Shown here piece after piece: positions 33,947 to 42,358 of a stretch of 64,000 nucleotides of DNA (the stretch's first letter is position 1; each line of letters begins with the position of its first letter). The notes beneath the pieces were generated by a model. That model had not been told where the DNA came from, made no database searches, and worked only from the letters and a program-made list of their open reading frames with translations. The DNA is taken from positions 62,001-126,000 of the forward strand of contig NZ_ASXG01000172.1 of assembly GCF_000411975.1 (NCBI RefSeq), read 5' to 3'. Both the position numbers and the translations under genes were made by a program. This stretch comes from Amycolatopsis orientalis DSM 43388 (lineage in GTDB: Bacteria > Actinomycetota > Actinomycetes > Mycobacteriales > Pseudonocardiaceae).

Positions 33947-34090
33947 ATGCAGGAGAGCACCAACGTCGTGGACACGGTGGAGGAGCTGCAGGTCGAGGAG
34001 CTCGTCGAGACCACCGCGGCCGGCACCGCCTTCTCGATCGGCAGCGCGGGCTGCCCGTCGAGCGTCGGCACCGCTTCCAGCTTCGGCTGA
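33947..34090 (+). CDS. RiPP precursor peptide 1
   Basis: The 47-residue peptide has an acidic leader with tandem EEL units (VEELQVEELVETTAA) and a core of about 22 residues that includes GSAGCPSSVGTASSFG. It contains one Cys and many Ser/Thr, all potential sites for azole formation or dehydration. A double-glycine-like cut would fall after Ala-Ala, placing Leu at -12, Glu at -8 and Leu at -7. GGGAGGAGGTGAAAGGA is a very strong ribosome site just upstream, as expected for a highly expressed precursor. Confidence 0.85.
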   Translation: MQESTNVVDTVEELQVEELVETTAAGTAFSIGSAGCPSSVGTASSFG

Positions 34091-34140
34091 GCGCGTCCGC
34101 ATCCGGAAAAACACTGGTCAGCACATCCGAGGAGATCAAC

Positions 34141-34299
34141 ATGAACGAGTTCGACACGCAGGTCGAGCAGGCGTTCGCCGAGGACATCACGGTGGAGGAG
34201 CTGGGCGAGGTCGCCGGCGCCGGCACCACGAACACCGGCGGCACCATCAGCTCCACCACCTGCCCGGCGTGCATCGGCACCGCCTTCAGCTGGTCCTGA
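34141..34299 (+). CDS. RiPP precursor peptide 2 (divergent core)
   Basis: The 52-residue peptide has a leader ending DITVEELGEVAGA and a 25-residue core beginning GTTNTGG and ending CPACIGTAFSWS. It has two Cys spaced by two residues (CPAC) and a C-terminal Trp-Ser, unlike the other four. The cut after Gly-Ala puts Ile at -12, Glu at -8 and Leu at -7. GAGGAG is the ribosome site. Confidence 0.83.
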   Translation: MNEFDTQVEQAFAEDITVEELGEVAGAGTTNTGGTISSTTCPACIGTAFSWS

Positions 34300-34312
34300 G
34301 AGGACAACGCAC

Positions 34313-34462
34313 ATGGACATGCAGGAGTCGCAGGACTTCACCGAGGAACTGACCGTCGAGGAGCTGTCCGACGCCACCGGCGCCGGCTGGTGCGTCGGGT
34401 CGGCCGGCACGTTCGGCTGCCCCTCCAGCGCGGGCTCCTACGGCACCGTCAGCTCGCACTGA
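34313..34462 (+). CDS. RiPP precursor peptide 3
   Basis: The 49-residue peptide has leader ending ELTVEELSDATGA, the best fit in the set to the double-glycine consensus (Leu -12, Glu -8, Leu -7, Ala -4, Gly -2, Ala -1). The core starts GWCVGSAGTFGCPSSAG and ends with SYGTVSSH. Two Cys, six Ser and two Thr are available for modification. It begins 13 bases after precursor 2. Confidence 0.83.
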   Translation: MDMQESQDFTEELTVEELSDATGAGWCVGSAGTFGCPSSAGSYGTVSSH

Positions 34463-34484
34463 CCCTCTGAACAGGGAGAACACC

Positions 34485-34634
34485 ATGAACGAAGAGATCT
34501 TGGAGCCGGCCACGACCGAGCTCACGATCGAGCAGCTGTCGGACGCCCAGGCGGGCAGCTTCTGCCTCGGCAGCGTGGGCACCGCGGGGTGCCCGAGCTC
34601 GGCGGGCACGGTCGGCACCGCGAGCTCGAGCTGA
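34485..34634 (+). CDS. RiPP precursor peptide 4
   Basis: The 49-residue peptide has leader ELTIEQLSDAQAG and a core starting SFCLGSVGTAGCPSSAG and ending TVGTASSS, closely matching precursor 3 in length and in the positions of both Cys. It has AGGGAGAA as ribosome site and starts 22 bases after precursor 3. Confidence 0.83.
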   Translation: MNEEILEPATTELTIEQLSDAQAGSFCLGSVGTAGCPSSAGTVGTASSS

Positions 34635-34683
34635 CAATCCCCTACCACATCCGCGGCGAAACGAATTTCGAAGGGAGGTTGCC

Positions 34684-34827
34684 ATGGAGAACGCTACCAC
34701 GCAGGCCCCGCAGGTCGAGGAGCTCGTGATCGAGGAACTCACCGAGGCCGGAGCCAGCAATTGCTTCGGAACGGCGGGCAGCATCGGCTGCCCGGTGTGC
34801 TTCGGCACCTACGGCTGCGCCACCTGA
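34684..34827 (+). CDS. RiPP precursor peptide 5
   Basis: The 47-residue peptide has leader VEELVIEELTEAGA and a core starting SNCFGTAGSIGCPVCFG and ending TYGCAT. With four Cys it is the most cysteine-rich of the five. The leader is one residue shorter near the cut site, so cleavage could follow Gly-Ala or Ala-Ser. GAAGGGAGG is the ribosome site. A 14-bp hairpin follows its stop. Confidence 0.83.
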   Translation: MENATTQAPQVEELVIEELTEAGASNCFGTAGSIGCPVCFGTYGCAT

Positions 34828-34860
34828 TCCAGGCGCATTAGCCGATATTCCACGCACACC

Positions 34861-34910
34861 CGTGGTCGCCGCCGAATGATGAATCTTTTTATTGTGCGGC
34901 GGCGACCACG
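34861..34910 (+). terminator. Hairpin between precursors and biosynthetic genes (attenuator)
   Basis: CGTGGTCGCCGCCG (34861-34874) and CGGCGGCGACCACG (34897-34910) form a perfect 14-bp stem with a 22-base AT-rich loop. There is no U-run directly after the stem, so partial termination or 3'-end protection is more likely than full stop. It would keep precursor mRNA in excess over enzyme mRNA, an arrangement seen in other RiPP operons. Confidence 0.6.
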
Positions 34911-34948
34911 CGGTGCGGACGAACACGTGCCGAGAAAGGAACTGGGGG

Positions 34949-36190
34949 ATGGCAGAAATCGTCCAGCGGCTGTGGCGGCACTTCGCCCGTCAGGAGCCGT
35001 TCGGCAAAGACGCTCCGGGCTTCTTCGCGGAGCTCGCGGAACGCGCACCGGTGGTGCGGTTCGACGGGATGTGGGTCATTTCCGGCTACGACCTGGTGAC
35101 CCGGCTCTGCACCCACCCCGGCTTCCCGATGGCGGCTCCGGTGTTCCAGGAGGACGTCCGCCGAGATAACCCACAGTTTGTTCGCTTCTTCAGCGGCACC
35201 ATGTCGGTGCGCGCCGCCGAGGAGCACCAGCGGCTACGAAGCGTGCTCACCGGAGCGTTTTCCGGCCGTCGGCTGGCCGCGCTGCGCGGCCGGATCGACG
35301 AGGTGGTGGCCGAGTTGCTGGCCGTGCCCCTCCGGCGCGGCGAGGCCGAGTTCGTGGCCGACATCGCGACGCCGCTGCCCGCGCGGGTCACCGCCGTGCT
35401 GCTGGGCATCTCGCCCGCCGACCGCGACCTGGTCACCGCGAGGGCCACCGGCATGATGAACCAGCTGGCCGCCGGTTTCCTCGCCGAAGCGCACCCCGAG
35501 GCCGGTCCGCCGATCACCGCCGCCGAGTTCGCCGAGCTGCGCGAGTACGTCGCCGGCCAGCTCGCCCGGCGCCGCGCGGAACCGGCCGACGACCTGATCG
35601 GGCACCTGGCCCAAGCGCAGCAGGACGGCAAGCTCTCCGCCGACGAGGCCGTCGACATGGTGCTCCTGCTGTTCATGACCGGCCTCGACACCGTGACCGC
35701 CGCGCTCGCCAACACGCTCGTCGTGCTGTCCGAGCGTCCGGAGATCGCCGCCGCGCTCGCCGCCGACGAGCAGTGCGCCGACCGCGTGTTCGCCGAGGCG
35801 ATCCGGCTGCGCACGCCGGTCGCGTTCGGCTCGCGCCAGGTCACGCACGACTTGTCCGTCGGCACCCTGGACTTCAAGGCGGGCGACACCGTCATCCTGG
35901 CTTTCGCCGCCGCGAACCTCGACCCGCGGAAGTTCGCCGATCCGCTGGAGTTCCGGTGGGACCGGCCGATCACCGGCAACGTCGCGTTCGGCCACGGCAG
36001 CTACTACTGCCTGGGCAGCGCGCTGGCCGCGATGACCGCGCAGTCGCTGCTTCAGGCGGTGCACCACCGGCTGCCGACCCCGAGCCGTCCGCTCGCCGAA
36101 CTGCCCTGGCGGCAGTCGCTGGCCTTTCCGACCCCGCGCGTGCTCCCGGTGACCTTCGCCCCGGCACTCGCGGAAAGCGGTGCGCGGTGA
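34949..36190 (+). CDS. Cytochrome P450 of the RiPP cluster
   Basis: The 413-residue P450 has the I-helix oxygen-binding segment LLFMTGLDTVTAAL, the ExxR motif EAIR near residue 281, and the haem loop FGHGSYYCLGSALA with the thiolate Cys at residue 354. It is a soluble bacterial P450 needing separate redox partners, none of which is in the cluster. It probably hydroxylates or otherwise oxidises the modified peptide. ATG 34949 has AAAGGA eight bases upstream. Its stop overlaps the GTG of the next gene (GTGA). Confidence 0.9.
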   Translation: MAEIVQRLWRHFARQEPFGKDAPGFFAELAERAPVVRFDGMWVISGYDLVTRLCTHPGFPMAAPVFQEDVRRDNPQFVRFFSGTMSVRAAEEHQRLRSVLTGAFSGRRLAALRGRIDEVVAELLAVPLRRGEAEFVADIATPLPARVTAVLLGISPADRDLVTARATGMMNQLAAGFLAEAHPEAGPPITAAEFAELREYVAGQLARRRAEPADDLIGHLAQAQQDGKLSADEAVDMVLLLFMTGLDTVTAALANTLVVLSERPEIAAALAADEQCADRVFAEAIRLRTPVAFGSRQVTHDLSVGTLDFKAGDTVILAFAAANLDPRKFADPLEFRWDRPITGNVAFGHGSYYCLGSALAAMTAQSLLQAVHHRLPTPSRPLAELPWRQSLAFPTPRVLPVTFAPALAESGAR

Positions 36191-38310
36191 GCACCCGCTT
36201 CCGCTCCCGCGCGGGTGCCGAATTCCGCCAGGTCGAGGAGTCCGACTGCGGTGCGGCCTGCCTCGGGATCCTGCTCGCCGGTTTCGGCAAGCACCTGACC
36301 TGGCCGGAGCTTTCGCAAGCGTGCGGCGGCGGCCGGGACGGGATCAGCGCCGCGACGCTCGCCCGGCGCGGGCAGCAGTTCGGGCTCGCCGTGAGCGCCA
36401 AGCGCGTCCGGCTCTCCGGAACCGAAACCGACGTCGCCACCCTGCGCGGACTCGCCGCGCCCGGAGTCGTGTTCGTCGACAACCGGCACTTCGCGGTGCT
36501 GGAACGAGTCGGCCGAAACGGCCGGGTGCGGCTGCACGACCCGGCGGCGGGCAGGCTGACGCTGTCGCTGGCCGAGTTCCGCTCCCGGTTTTCCGGGCTG
36601 TACCTGGGTTTCCGGCCCGGTGCCGGGTTCACCCGAAGTGGCGCGCCGCAGCGGGTGCTGCCGCGTGCGATGCGCTGGCTGGGTGCCGGGCTGCCCGCGG
36701 TTGTCGGCGCGGTCACCGCGGGCGTGCTCACCGCCGCGCTGACGGTGACGGCCGCATTGCTCGCCCGGTCGCTGGTCACCGCGACCGCCGGGCCGAGTGC
36801 GCAGTGGCTTCTGGCCGCCACCGCGGTCGGCGTCGCGCTGGCGGGCTGGGCTCAGCAGCGCTTGCTTTCGGCAGCGCTTCTGCGCACTTCGCTCACGCGG
36901 TCCAGCGAACTCGTCGGGCACCTGCTCCGCTTGCCTGGCAGCTACTTCCATCGCCGCTTCACCGGTGGCGTCGCGGCCCGGGTGCAGATCGCCGACACCA
37001 TCGCGCAGCAACTGACCACGGTGGTGCTCCCGGTCGCGGTGAACGCCGCCGCGGTGCTCGGTCTGCTTGTCGTGCTGACCGTGCTCGCCCCCGCGGCCGC
37101 CGCGGTCCTGCTTGGCAGCACGCTGATCACGGCCCTGTTCCTGCGCCTCGGCCGCCGGTCCGGCACCGAACGGCAGTCGACGCTCATGGTCGAGCAGTCG
37201 GCACGCGACGGGCTCTCGCTCAACGTGCTCTCCGCGATCGACACGGTGAAGGCCGAAGGCAGCGGACGGCAGGCGTTCGCGCGCTGGTCATCAGCGCAGC
37301 GCAAAGTGCTTGCTGCGCAACGGAAAGTTGCACTGGGCGAGCACGGCTTCGGGCTCGGCGTCACGGCGCTGCACGCCCTCGGGTACGCCGTCTGCCTCGC
37401 GCTGACCGCACTGGTCGCGCCCAGCGAAGTCATCACCGTGGCCGTGCTGGCCGGCGTGTGGCAGCTGCACGCCGGTGGACTGGTCACCGGACTGCACCGG
37501 ATCGGCGGCCTGCGCAGCAGCTTCGCCGCGTACGACGACGTGGCGGGCGCCGAGACCGATCCGTCCGATGTGGACGCACCGGTCGCCGTGGGACCGGGCC
37601 GCGTCACCGTGCGCGGCCTGCGCTACGGCTACGACACCAACGCCGAACCTCTGCTGGTCTCGCTGGATCTCGACGTGCCGCCCGGCGGCCGCATGACCTT
37701 GGTGGGCCCGAGCGGCTGCGGCAAGTCGACGCTGGCGAAGTTGCTGGCCGGACTCGTGCGGCCGTGGTCAGGCGTGGCGCTCGTCGACGGCAAGCGCACC
37801 GCGGACCTTCCGCCTTCGGTGCGGCCGTCGCTGGTCGGGTACGTGCCGCAGCGGCCCGCGTTCTTCGAGGGCACCGTGCGGGAAAACCTGGAGCTGGGCA
37901 CGCGGCTGCCGGACGACGCGATCGCCGCCGCGCTCGCCGACGCCCAGCTCACCGAAACGATCGCGCTGCGCGGCGGCGTCGACAGAGCCACGGTGAGCCA
38001 GCAGGCCCGCAACTTCTCCGGCGGCGAGCGCCAACGGCTCGCGCTGGCCCGCGCGCTCGCCCGCAACCCGCGCGTGCTCGTGCTGGACGAAGCGACCAGT
38101 GCGGTCGAAACGGCTCTCGCCGGACGGATCGACGCGGCGCTGCGGGCCCGCGGCACCACGACGATCGTGGTGGCGCACCGGCTTTCCGAGGTCCGCGGCG
38201 ACGACACCGTCGTGCTGTTGGACCGAGGAAAGGTCCGCGTCTACGGCACGCACGAAGACCTCGTCGCGCACGCTCGTGGGTATCGCGACTTCGCGGAGGT
38301 GGCCGGATGA
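36187..38310 (+). CDS. ABC transporter with N-terminal C39 peptidase (PCAT)
   Basis: The 707-residue protein has a C39 peptidase domain (residues 1-140: QVEESDCGAACLG with Cys21, NRHFAV with His101, Asp118), a membrane domain (about 160-430) and an ATPase domain with Walker A GPSGCGKST near residue 506, signature NFSGGERQR and LVLDEATSA. It should cut the leader at the double-glycine-like site and export the mature peptide. GTG 36187 is coupled to the P450 gene. Confidence 0.93.
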   Translation: MSTRFRSRAGAEFRQVEESDCGAACLGILLAGFGKHLTWPELSQACGGGRDGISAATLARRGQQFGLAVSAKRVRLSGTETDVATLRGLAAPGVVFVDNRHFAVLERVGRNGRVRLHDPAAGRLTLSLAEFRSRFSGLYLGFRPGAGFTRSGAPQRVLPRAMRWLGAGLPAVVGAVTAGVLTAALTVTAALLARSLVTATAGPSAQWLLAATAVGVALAGWAQQRLLSAALLRTSLTRSSELVGHLLRLPGSYFHRRFTGGVAARVQIADTIAQQLTTVVLPVAVNAAAVLGLLVVLTVLAPAAAAVLLGSTLITALFLRLGRRSGTERQSTLMVEQSARDGLSLNVLSAIDTVKAEGSGRQAFARWSSAQRKVLAAQRKVALGEHGFGLGVTALHALGYAVCLALTALVAPSEVITVAVLAGVWQLHAGGLVTGLHRIGGLRSSFAAYDDVAGAETDPSDVDAPVAVGPGRVTVRGLRYGYDTNAEPLLVSLDLDVPPGGRMTLVGPSGCGKSTLAKLLAGLVRPWSGVALVDGKRTADLPPSVRPSLVGYVPQRPAFFEGTVRENLELGTRLPDDAIAAALADAQLTETIALRGGVDRATVSQQARNFSGGERQRLALARALARNPRVLVLDEATSAVETALAGRIDAALRARGTTTIVVAHRLSEVRGDDTVVLLDRGKVRVYGTHEDLVAHARGYRDFAEVAG

Positions 38311-40022
38311 CCACGCTGCCGCCCGAAGGAATGACCGGACGCGGACTGCTGTCGTTCGCGCTGGCAGGCGAACGAGTCCGGCTGGCAGTCACGGCGGTGC
38401 TCGGCCTGCTGGCGACGGTGTTCGGATTCGTCGTGCCGCTGGCGGGCATGGTGCTGGCGATCGCGATCGCCGCGGCGAACCACGACGCCGTGCCGTACGC
38501 CGCCGGAGCGCTCGCCGGGCTGCTCGCCTTGCAGCTGCTGACCACCGCGGTGGTCGAACGTGGTCTGCTCACCCTCACCGACCGAGCCCAGGACCGGCTC
38601 GAATCCGCGCTGTGGCAACGATTGCTGAGCCTGCCCTCGGCGTTCTTCCGCCAGTACCCGCTGCGCCGGCTGATGGGCTTCGCCGGGGGCGTCGGCCAGC
38701 TGCGCGGGCTCCTCGGCAGCGGCGGCCTGACCGCCGCGCTGCACGCGGTGTTCGCGCTCGTCGCGGTCGCGTTGCTGGCCTTGCTCGACCCGTGGCTCGC
38801 GGTCGCCGCCACCGGGATGTTCGGCCTGGTGCTGGGCGCGATGCTGTGGCTTTCCGTGCGCCAGCAACGGCACGACACCGACGTGCTGGCCGCGGTCGAC
38901 GACGTGCAGGCCGCGGTGTACCCGGCGATGCTCGGCATCGACGACGTACGGGCGTTCGGCGCGCAGTCCTATGTGGTCAGTCGCTGGCGCGAAGCGTTCA
39001 CCGCGCAGAAACGGTCGGACGACAAGGGGTTGCGGTACTCGGAGATCGCGAGCGCACTGGCCGTGGCGTGCTATCCGGCGCTGCTCGCGGTGCTGCTGCC
39101 GATGACCGCCGGGCTCGGCTTCACCGCGCAGTGGACCGTCGTCATGGTCGCCATGACGCTCAACCTCACCGCCGCGCGGCTGCAGGGCGCGCTGGTCGGC
39201 CTGTTCTCGATCGGCCCGGTGCACGCCCGGCTCGCGCCGGTGCTCACGACCCGCCCGGAAACGCCGCCGAACCCGGTTCCGCTCCCCCGCGCTCGCGGCG
39301 CGGTGGTGCTCGACGGCGTGAGCTTCCGCTATCCCGGCCAGACCCGCGACCTGCTGCGAGACATTTCGCTGCGGATCGAGCCGGGAGAATTCGTCGCGCT
39401 GGTCGGCGCGTCCGGCGCGGGCAAGTCGACCCTGCTGCGGCTGCTGCTCGGCCTCGACCGCGCCGACCGCGGCCGGGTGCTGGTGGACGGCGTGGACGTC
39501 CGCCACTGCGACGTCGACGAACTGCGGACGCGGATCGGCTACGTCGCACAGGACGCCACGCTCATGCGCGGCACGCTCGCCGAGGTGATCTGCGGGGCGA
39601 CCGGCGAGACGGACCTGCGCCTGGCCTGGCAGGCGGCGGAATCGGCACAGCTCGCCGACGTCGTCCGCGCGCTGCCGATGGGCCTGCACACCCAGGTCAC
39701 CGACGGCGAGAGCGGGCTGTCCGGCGGCCAGGTGCAACGACTGCTGCTGGCCCGCGCGCTGGCCAAACGCCCGTCCGTGCTGCTGCTCGACGAAGCGACC
39801 AGCGCGCTCGACGCCGCCGCGCAGGAGCTGGTGCGCCGCGCGGTGGACGACTTGCGGCTGACCCGGGTGGTGGTGGCCCACCGGCTGTCCACCATCCGCT
39901 CGGCCGACCGGATCGCCGTGCTGGAGCACGGCCGCATCGCCAGCCTCGGCACGTTCGCCGAGGTGGCCGGTCATTCGGAGGCTTTCGCCCGGCTGGTGGG
40001 CACCGCCCGCCGGCTCGACTGA
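38307..40022 (+). CDS. Second ABC transporter (fused permease/ATPase) of the RiPP cluster
   Basis: The 571-residue half-transporter has six membrane helices in its first 310 residues and an ATPase with Walker A GASGAGKST near 367, signature LSGGQVQRL and LLLDEATSALD. It lacks a peptidase domain. It overlaps the PCAT gene by four bases (ATGA), so the two may form a heterodimer like the paired NHLM-type bacteriocin exporters, or it may serve self-protection. Confidence 0.9.
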   Translation: MTTLPPEGMTGRGLLSFALAGERVRLAVTAVLGLLATVFGFVVPLAGMVLAIAIAAANHDAVPYAAGALAGLLALQLLTTAVVERGLLTLTDRAQDRLESALWQRLLSLPSAFFRQYPLRRLMGFAGGVGQLRGLLGSGGLTAALHAVFALVAVALLALLDPWLAVAATGMFGLVLGAMLWLSVRQQRHDTDVLAAVDDVQAAVYPAMLGIDDVRAFGAQSYVVSRWREAFTAQKRSDDKGLRYSEIASALAVACYPALLAVLLPMTAGLGFTAQWTVVMVAMTLNLTAARLQGALVGLFSIGPVHARLAPVLTTRPETPPNPVPLPRARGAVVLDGVSFRYPGQTRDLLRDISLRIEPGEFVALVGASGAGKSTLLRLLLGLDRADRGRVLVDGVDVRHCDVDELRTRIGYVAQDATLMRGTLAEVICGATGETDLRLAWQAAESAQLADVVRALPMGLHTQVTDGESGLSGGQVQRLLLARALAKRPSVLLLDEATSALDAAAQELVRRAVDDLRLTRVVVAHRLSTIRSADRIAVLEHGRIASLGTFAEVAGHSEAFARLVGTARRLD

Positions 40023-40033
40023 GGGGAACAACC

Positions 40034-42358
40034 ATGACGAAAAGCATCAACCGGGTCACGAGGTTCAACCGGTCGCTGCGGGTGCTGACGGTGCCCGGCG
40101 ACGCGGTGTACCTCACGAGCGAGCGGACCACGCAAACCCGGCTGGCCGGCGCGCTGGTCGAACAGCTCGCGCCGCTGCTGGCCGACGGGCAGCTGAGCCG
40201 CGACGACATCAAGGCCGAACTCGCCGAGGCCGACCCCGCGCGGATCGACGTCGCACTGGACCGGCTGGGCCGCAGCGGCTACGTGGTCGAGGTCGACCCC
40301 GAGGTCGACCCGCGCGTCGGCGGCTACTGGGAAGCGTCCGGGGTGGACGGGGACGACGCGGTGCGCCGGCTCGCCGCGGCGAACGTACGCGTGCGGACCG
40401 CGGGCGACGTCGACGCCGCCGGATTCGCCGAGGCGTTGCGGGCGCTCGGCACCACCGTGACCAGCGAGCCCGGCGGGTTCACCGTCGTGCTCACCGACGA
40501 CTACCTGCGCCCGGAACTCGCCGAATGGGGCAAGCAGTTCCACGAGGCCGGGGTGCCGTGGCTGCCGGTGAAGCCGGTCGGCAGCATGATCTGGGTCGGC
40601 CCGGTTTTCGAACCCGAGGTCACCGGCTGCTACGAATGCCTGCGGGTGCGGCTGTCCAACAAGAACGTGCTCGCCTCCTACCTGCGCCAGCGCGGCGTGC
40701 TCGACAGCCCCGCGCTGGTCAACTCGGTGACTGGCACCCCGGTCACCCAGGACCTGGCGCATCGGCTCGCCGCGCTGCACGTGGGCAAGTGGCTCACCGG
40801 GGCGTTCGCCGCGGGACGCGCGGCGATGCCGCAGCCGCCGGGCGGGGTCGCCGCGGAGTACGGCGCGCCGTGGCAGGCCGAGGTGATCACGCTCGACACG
40901 ATCAGCCTTACCCAGGAGCACCACCCGTTCCAGCGGCGCCCGCAGTGCCCGCTGTGCGGTGAGCCGGATCTGCAGGCGCGCCGCCAGGAAACGCCCGTGC
41001 GGATCGAATCGCGCCCGCGGATGGCGAGCAGCGACGGCGGGTACCGCTCGCGTCCGCCGGAGCAGTTCGTCGCCCGGTACGAGCACCTGATCAGCCCGGT
41101 CACCGGCCCGATCAGCAACCTCGTGAAGGTGCCGCTGGAGGTCGAGGGTCTGCACACCTACACCGCGGGCCAGAACTTCGCGATCCCGATGGCCAACGCC
41201 AACGACCTGCGGGCCGGGCTGCGCAGTTGCAGCGCGGGCAAGGGAATGAGCGACGCACAGGCCAAGGCGTCCGCGCTGGGCGAGGCCATCGAGCGGTATT
41301 CCGGTCTGTTCCACGGTGACGAAGCCCGCCGCACCGCGCGCTACACCGAGCTGGACCCGGCCGAGGTGATCCACCCCAACGCGGTGCACCTGTACAGCGA
41401 GGCGCAGTTCCGCGACCGGGCCGAATGGAACGCGCGCCCGTCGCATTTCCACTGGGTCGCCGACGATCTCGACCCGCACGCCGAGGTCGAGTGGTCGCCG
41501 GTGTGGTCGCTGACCGAGCAGCGCACCAAGCTGTTCCCCACCTCCGGGCTCTACTTCGCTTACCACCACCCGGAAAGCCGGTACCAGGCCGGAGCGAACT
41601 CCAACGGCTGCGCCGCGGGCACCAGTCTCGAGGACGCGGTGCTGCAGGGCTTCATGGAACTCGTCGAACGCGACACGGTCGCGATGTGGTGGTACCACCG
41701 GCTGCGCCGCCCGGCCATCGATCTGTCCACTTTCGACGTTCCGTACTTCGCCGAATGGCAGCAGCGCTACGACGCTCTCGAACGCGACACCTGGGTGCTG
41801 GACCTGACCAACGACCTCGGCATCCCGTCGGTGGCCGCGGTTTCGGTCCGCCGGGACAAGCCCGCGCAGGACATCCTGTTCGCGCTCGGCGCCCACTTCG
41901 ACGTGGAGGTGGCGATCGGGCGGGCGCTGTCGGAGATGAACCAGTTCCTGCCCGCGGTGATCGGCATGAAGGCCGACGGTTCGGGCACCTACGCCTACAA
42001 CGACCCGGACCAGCTGCACTGGTGGCGCACCGCGACGACGGAGAACCAGCCGTACGTGCTCCCGGCCGAAGGCCCGCGGCGGACCAAGGCCGACTTCGCC
42101 CGCTACGAAAGCACCGATGTCCGCGACGACGTGCTGCGCGCCGAGCGGATCGTCGCCGAGCACGGCATGGAAATGCTGGTGCTGGACCAGACTCGCGTCG
42201 ACATCGGCCTGCCGGTGGTGCGGGTGCTGGTGCCCGGGATGCGGCACTTCTGGCCCCGCTTCGCGCCCGGCCGGCTGTACGACGTGCCGCTGGAGCTGGG
42301 CTGGATCGACCACAAGCCGTCCGAAGCCGACCTCAACCCGATTGCGATGTTCCTATGA
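40034..42358 (+). CDS. Azoline cyclodehydratase: leader-binding/ThiF-like domain fused to YcaO
   Basis: The 774-residue protein begins with a winged leader-binding region (residues 1-90) and an E1-like part with a four-cysteine zinc site (Cys199/202 in GCYECLRV and Cys305/308 in CPLCG). The YcaO domain follows from about residue 330, with LGEAIERYSGLF near 415 and LQGFMELVERDTVAMWWYHR near 540 as ATP/Mg-binding blocks; it ends DLNPIAMFL, a proline-containing tail typical of the family. It converts Cys/Ser/Thr to azolines using ATP. This fusion resembles GodD of goadsporin biosynthesis. Confidence 0.92.
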   Translation: MTKSINRVTRFNRSLRVLTVPGDAVYLTSERTTQTRLAGALVEQLAPLLADGQLSRDDIKAELAEADPARIDVALDRLGRSGYVVEVDPEVDPRVGGYWEASGVDGDDAVRRLAAANVRVRTAGDVDAAGFAEALRALGTTVTSEPGGFTVVLTDDYLRPELAEWGKQFHEAGVPWLPVKPVGSMIWVGPVFEPEVTGCYECLRVRLSNKNVLASYLRQRGVLDSPALVNSVTGTPVTQDLAHRLAALHVGKWLTGAFAAGRAAMPQPPGGVAAEYGAPWQAEVITLDTISLTQEHHPFQRRPQCPLCGEPDLQARRQETPVRIESRPRMASSDGGYRSRPPEQFVARYEHLISPVTGPISNLVKVPLEVEGLHTYTAGQNFAIPMANANDLRAGLRSCSAGKGMSDAQAKASALGEAIERYSGLFHGDEARRTARYTELDPAEVIHPNAVHLYSEAQFRDRAEWNARPSHFHWVADDLDPHAEVEWSPVWSLTEQRTKLFPTSGLYFAYHHPESRYQAGANSNGCAAGTSLEDAVLQGFMELVERDTVAMWWYHRLRRPAIDLSTFDVPYFAEWQQRYDALERDTWVLDLTNDLGIPSVAAVSVRRDKPAQDILFALGAHFDVEVAIGRALSEMNQFLPAVIGMKADGSGTYAYNDPDQLHWWRTATTENQPYVLPAEGPRRTKADFARYESTDVRDDVLRAERIVAEHGMEMLVLDQTRVDIGLPVVRVLVPGMRHFWPRFAPGRLYDVPLELGWIDHKPSEADLNPIAMFL

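Noticed and set aside
36180..40022. Second-frame extension of the ABC2 gene back through the PCAT gene (1,280 codons)
   Set aside because: The upstream part is the wrong frame of the C39 transporter; the real ABC2 start is the ATGA overlap at 38307.
39971..42313. 780-codon minus-strand frame opposite the YcaO fusion
   Set aside because: Antisense shadow in high-GC coding DNA with no domains.
38099..42358. 1,419-codon frame suggesting an ABC-YcaO fusion
   Set aside because: The first 640 codons are a shadow of the ABC transporters; the YcaO fusion starts at ATG 40034.
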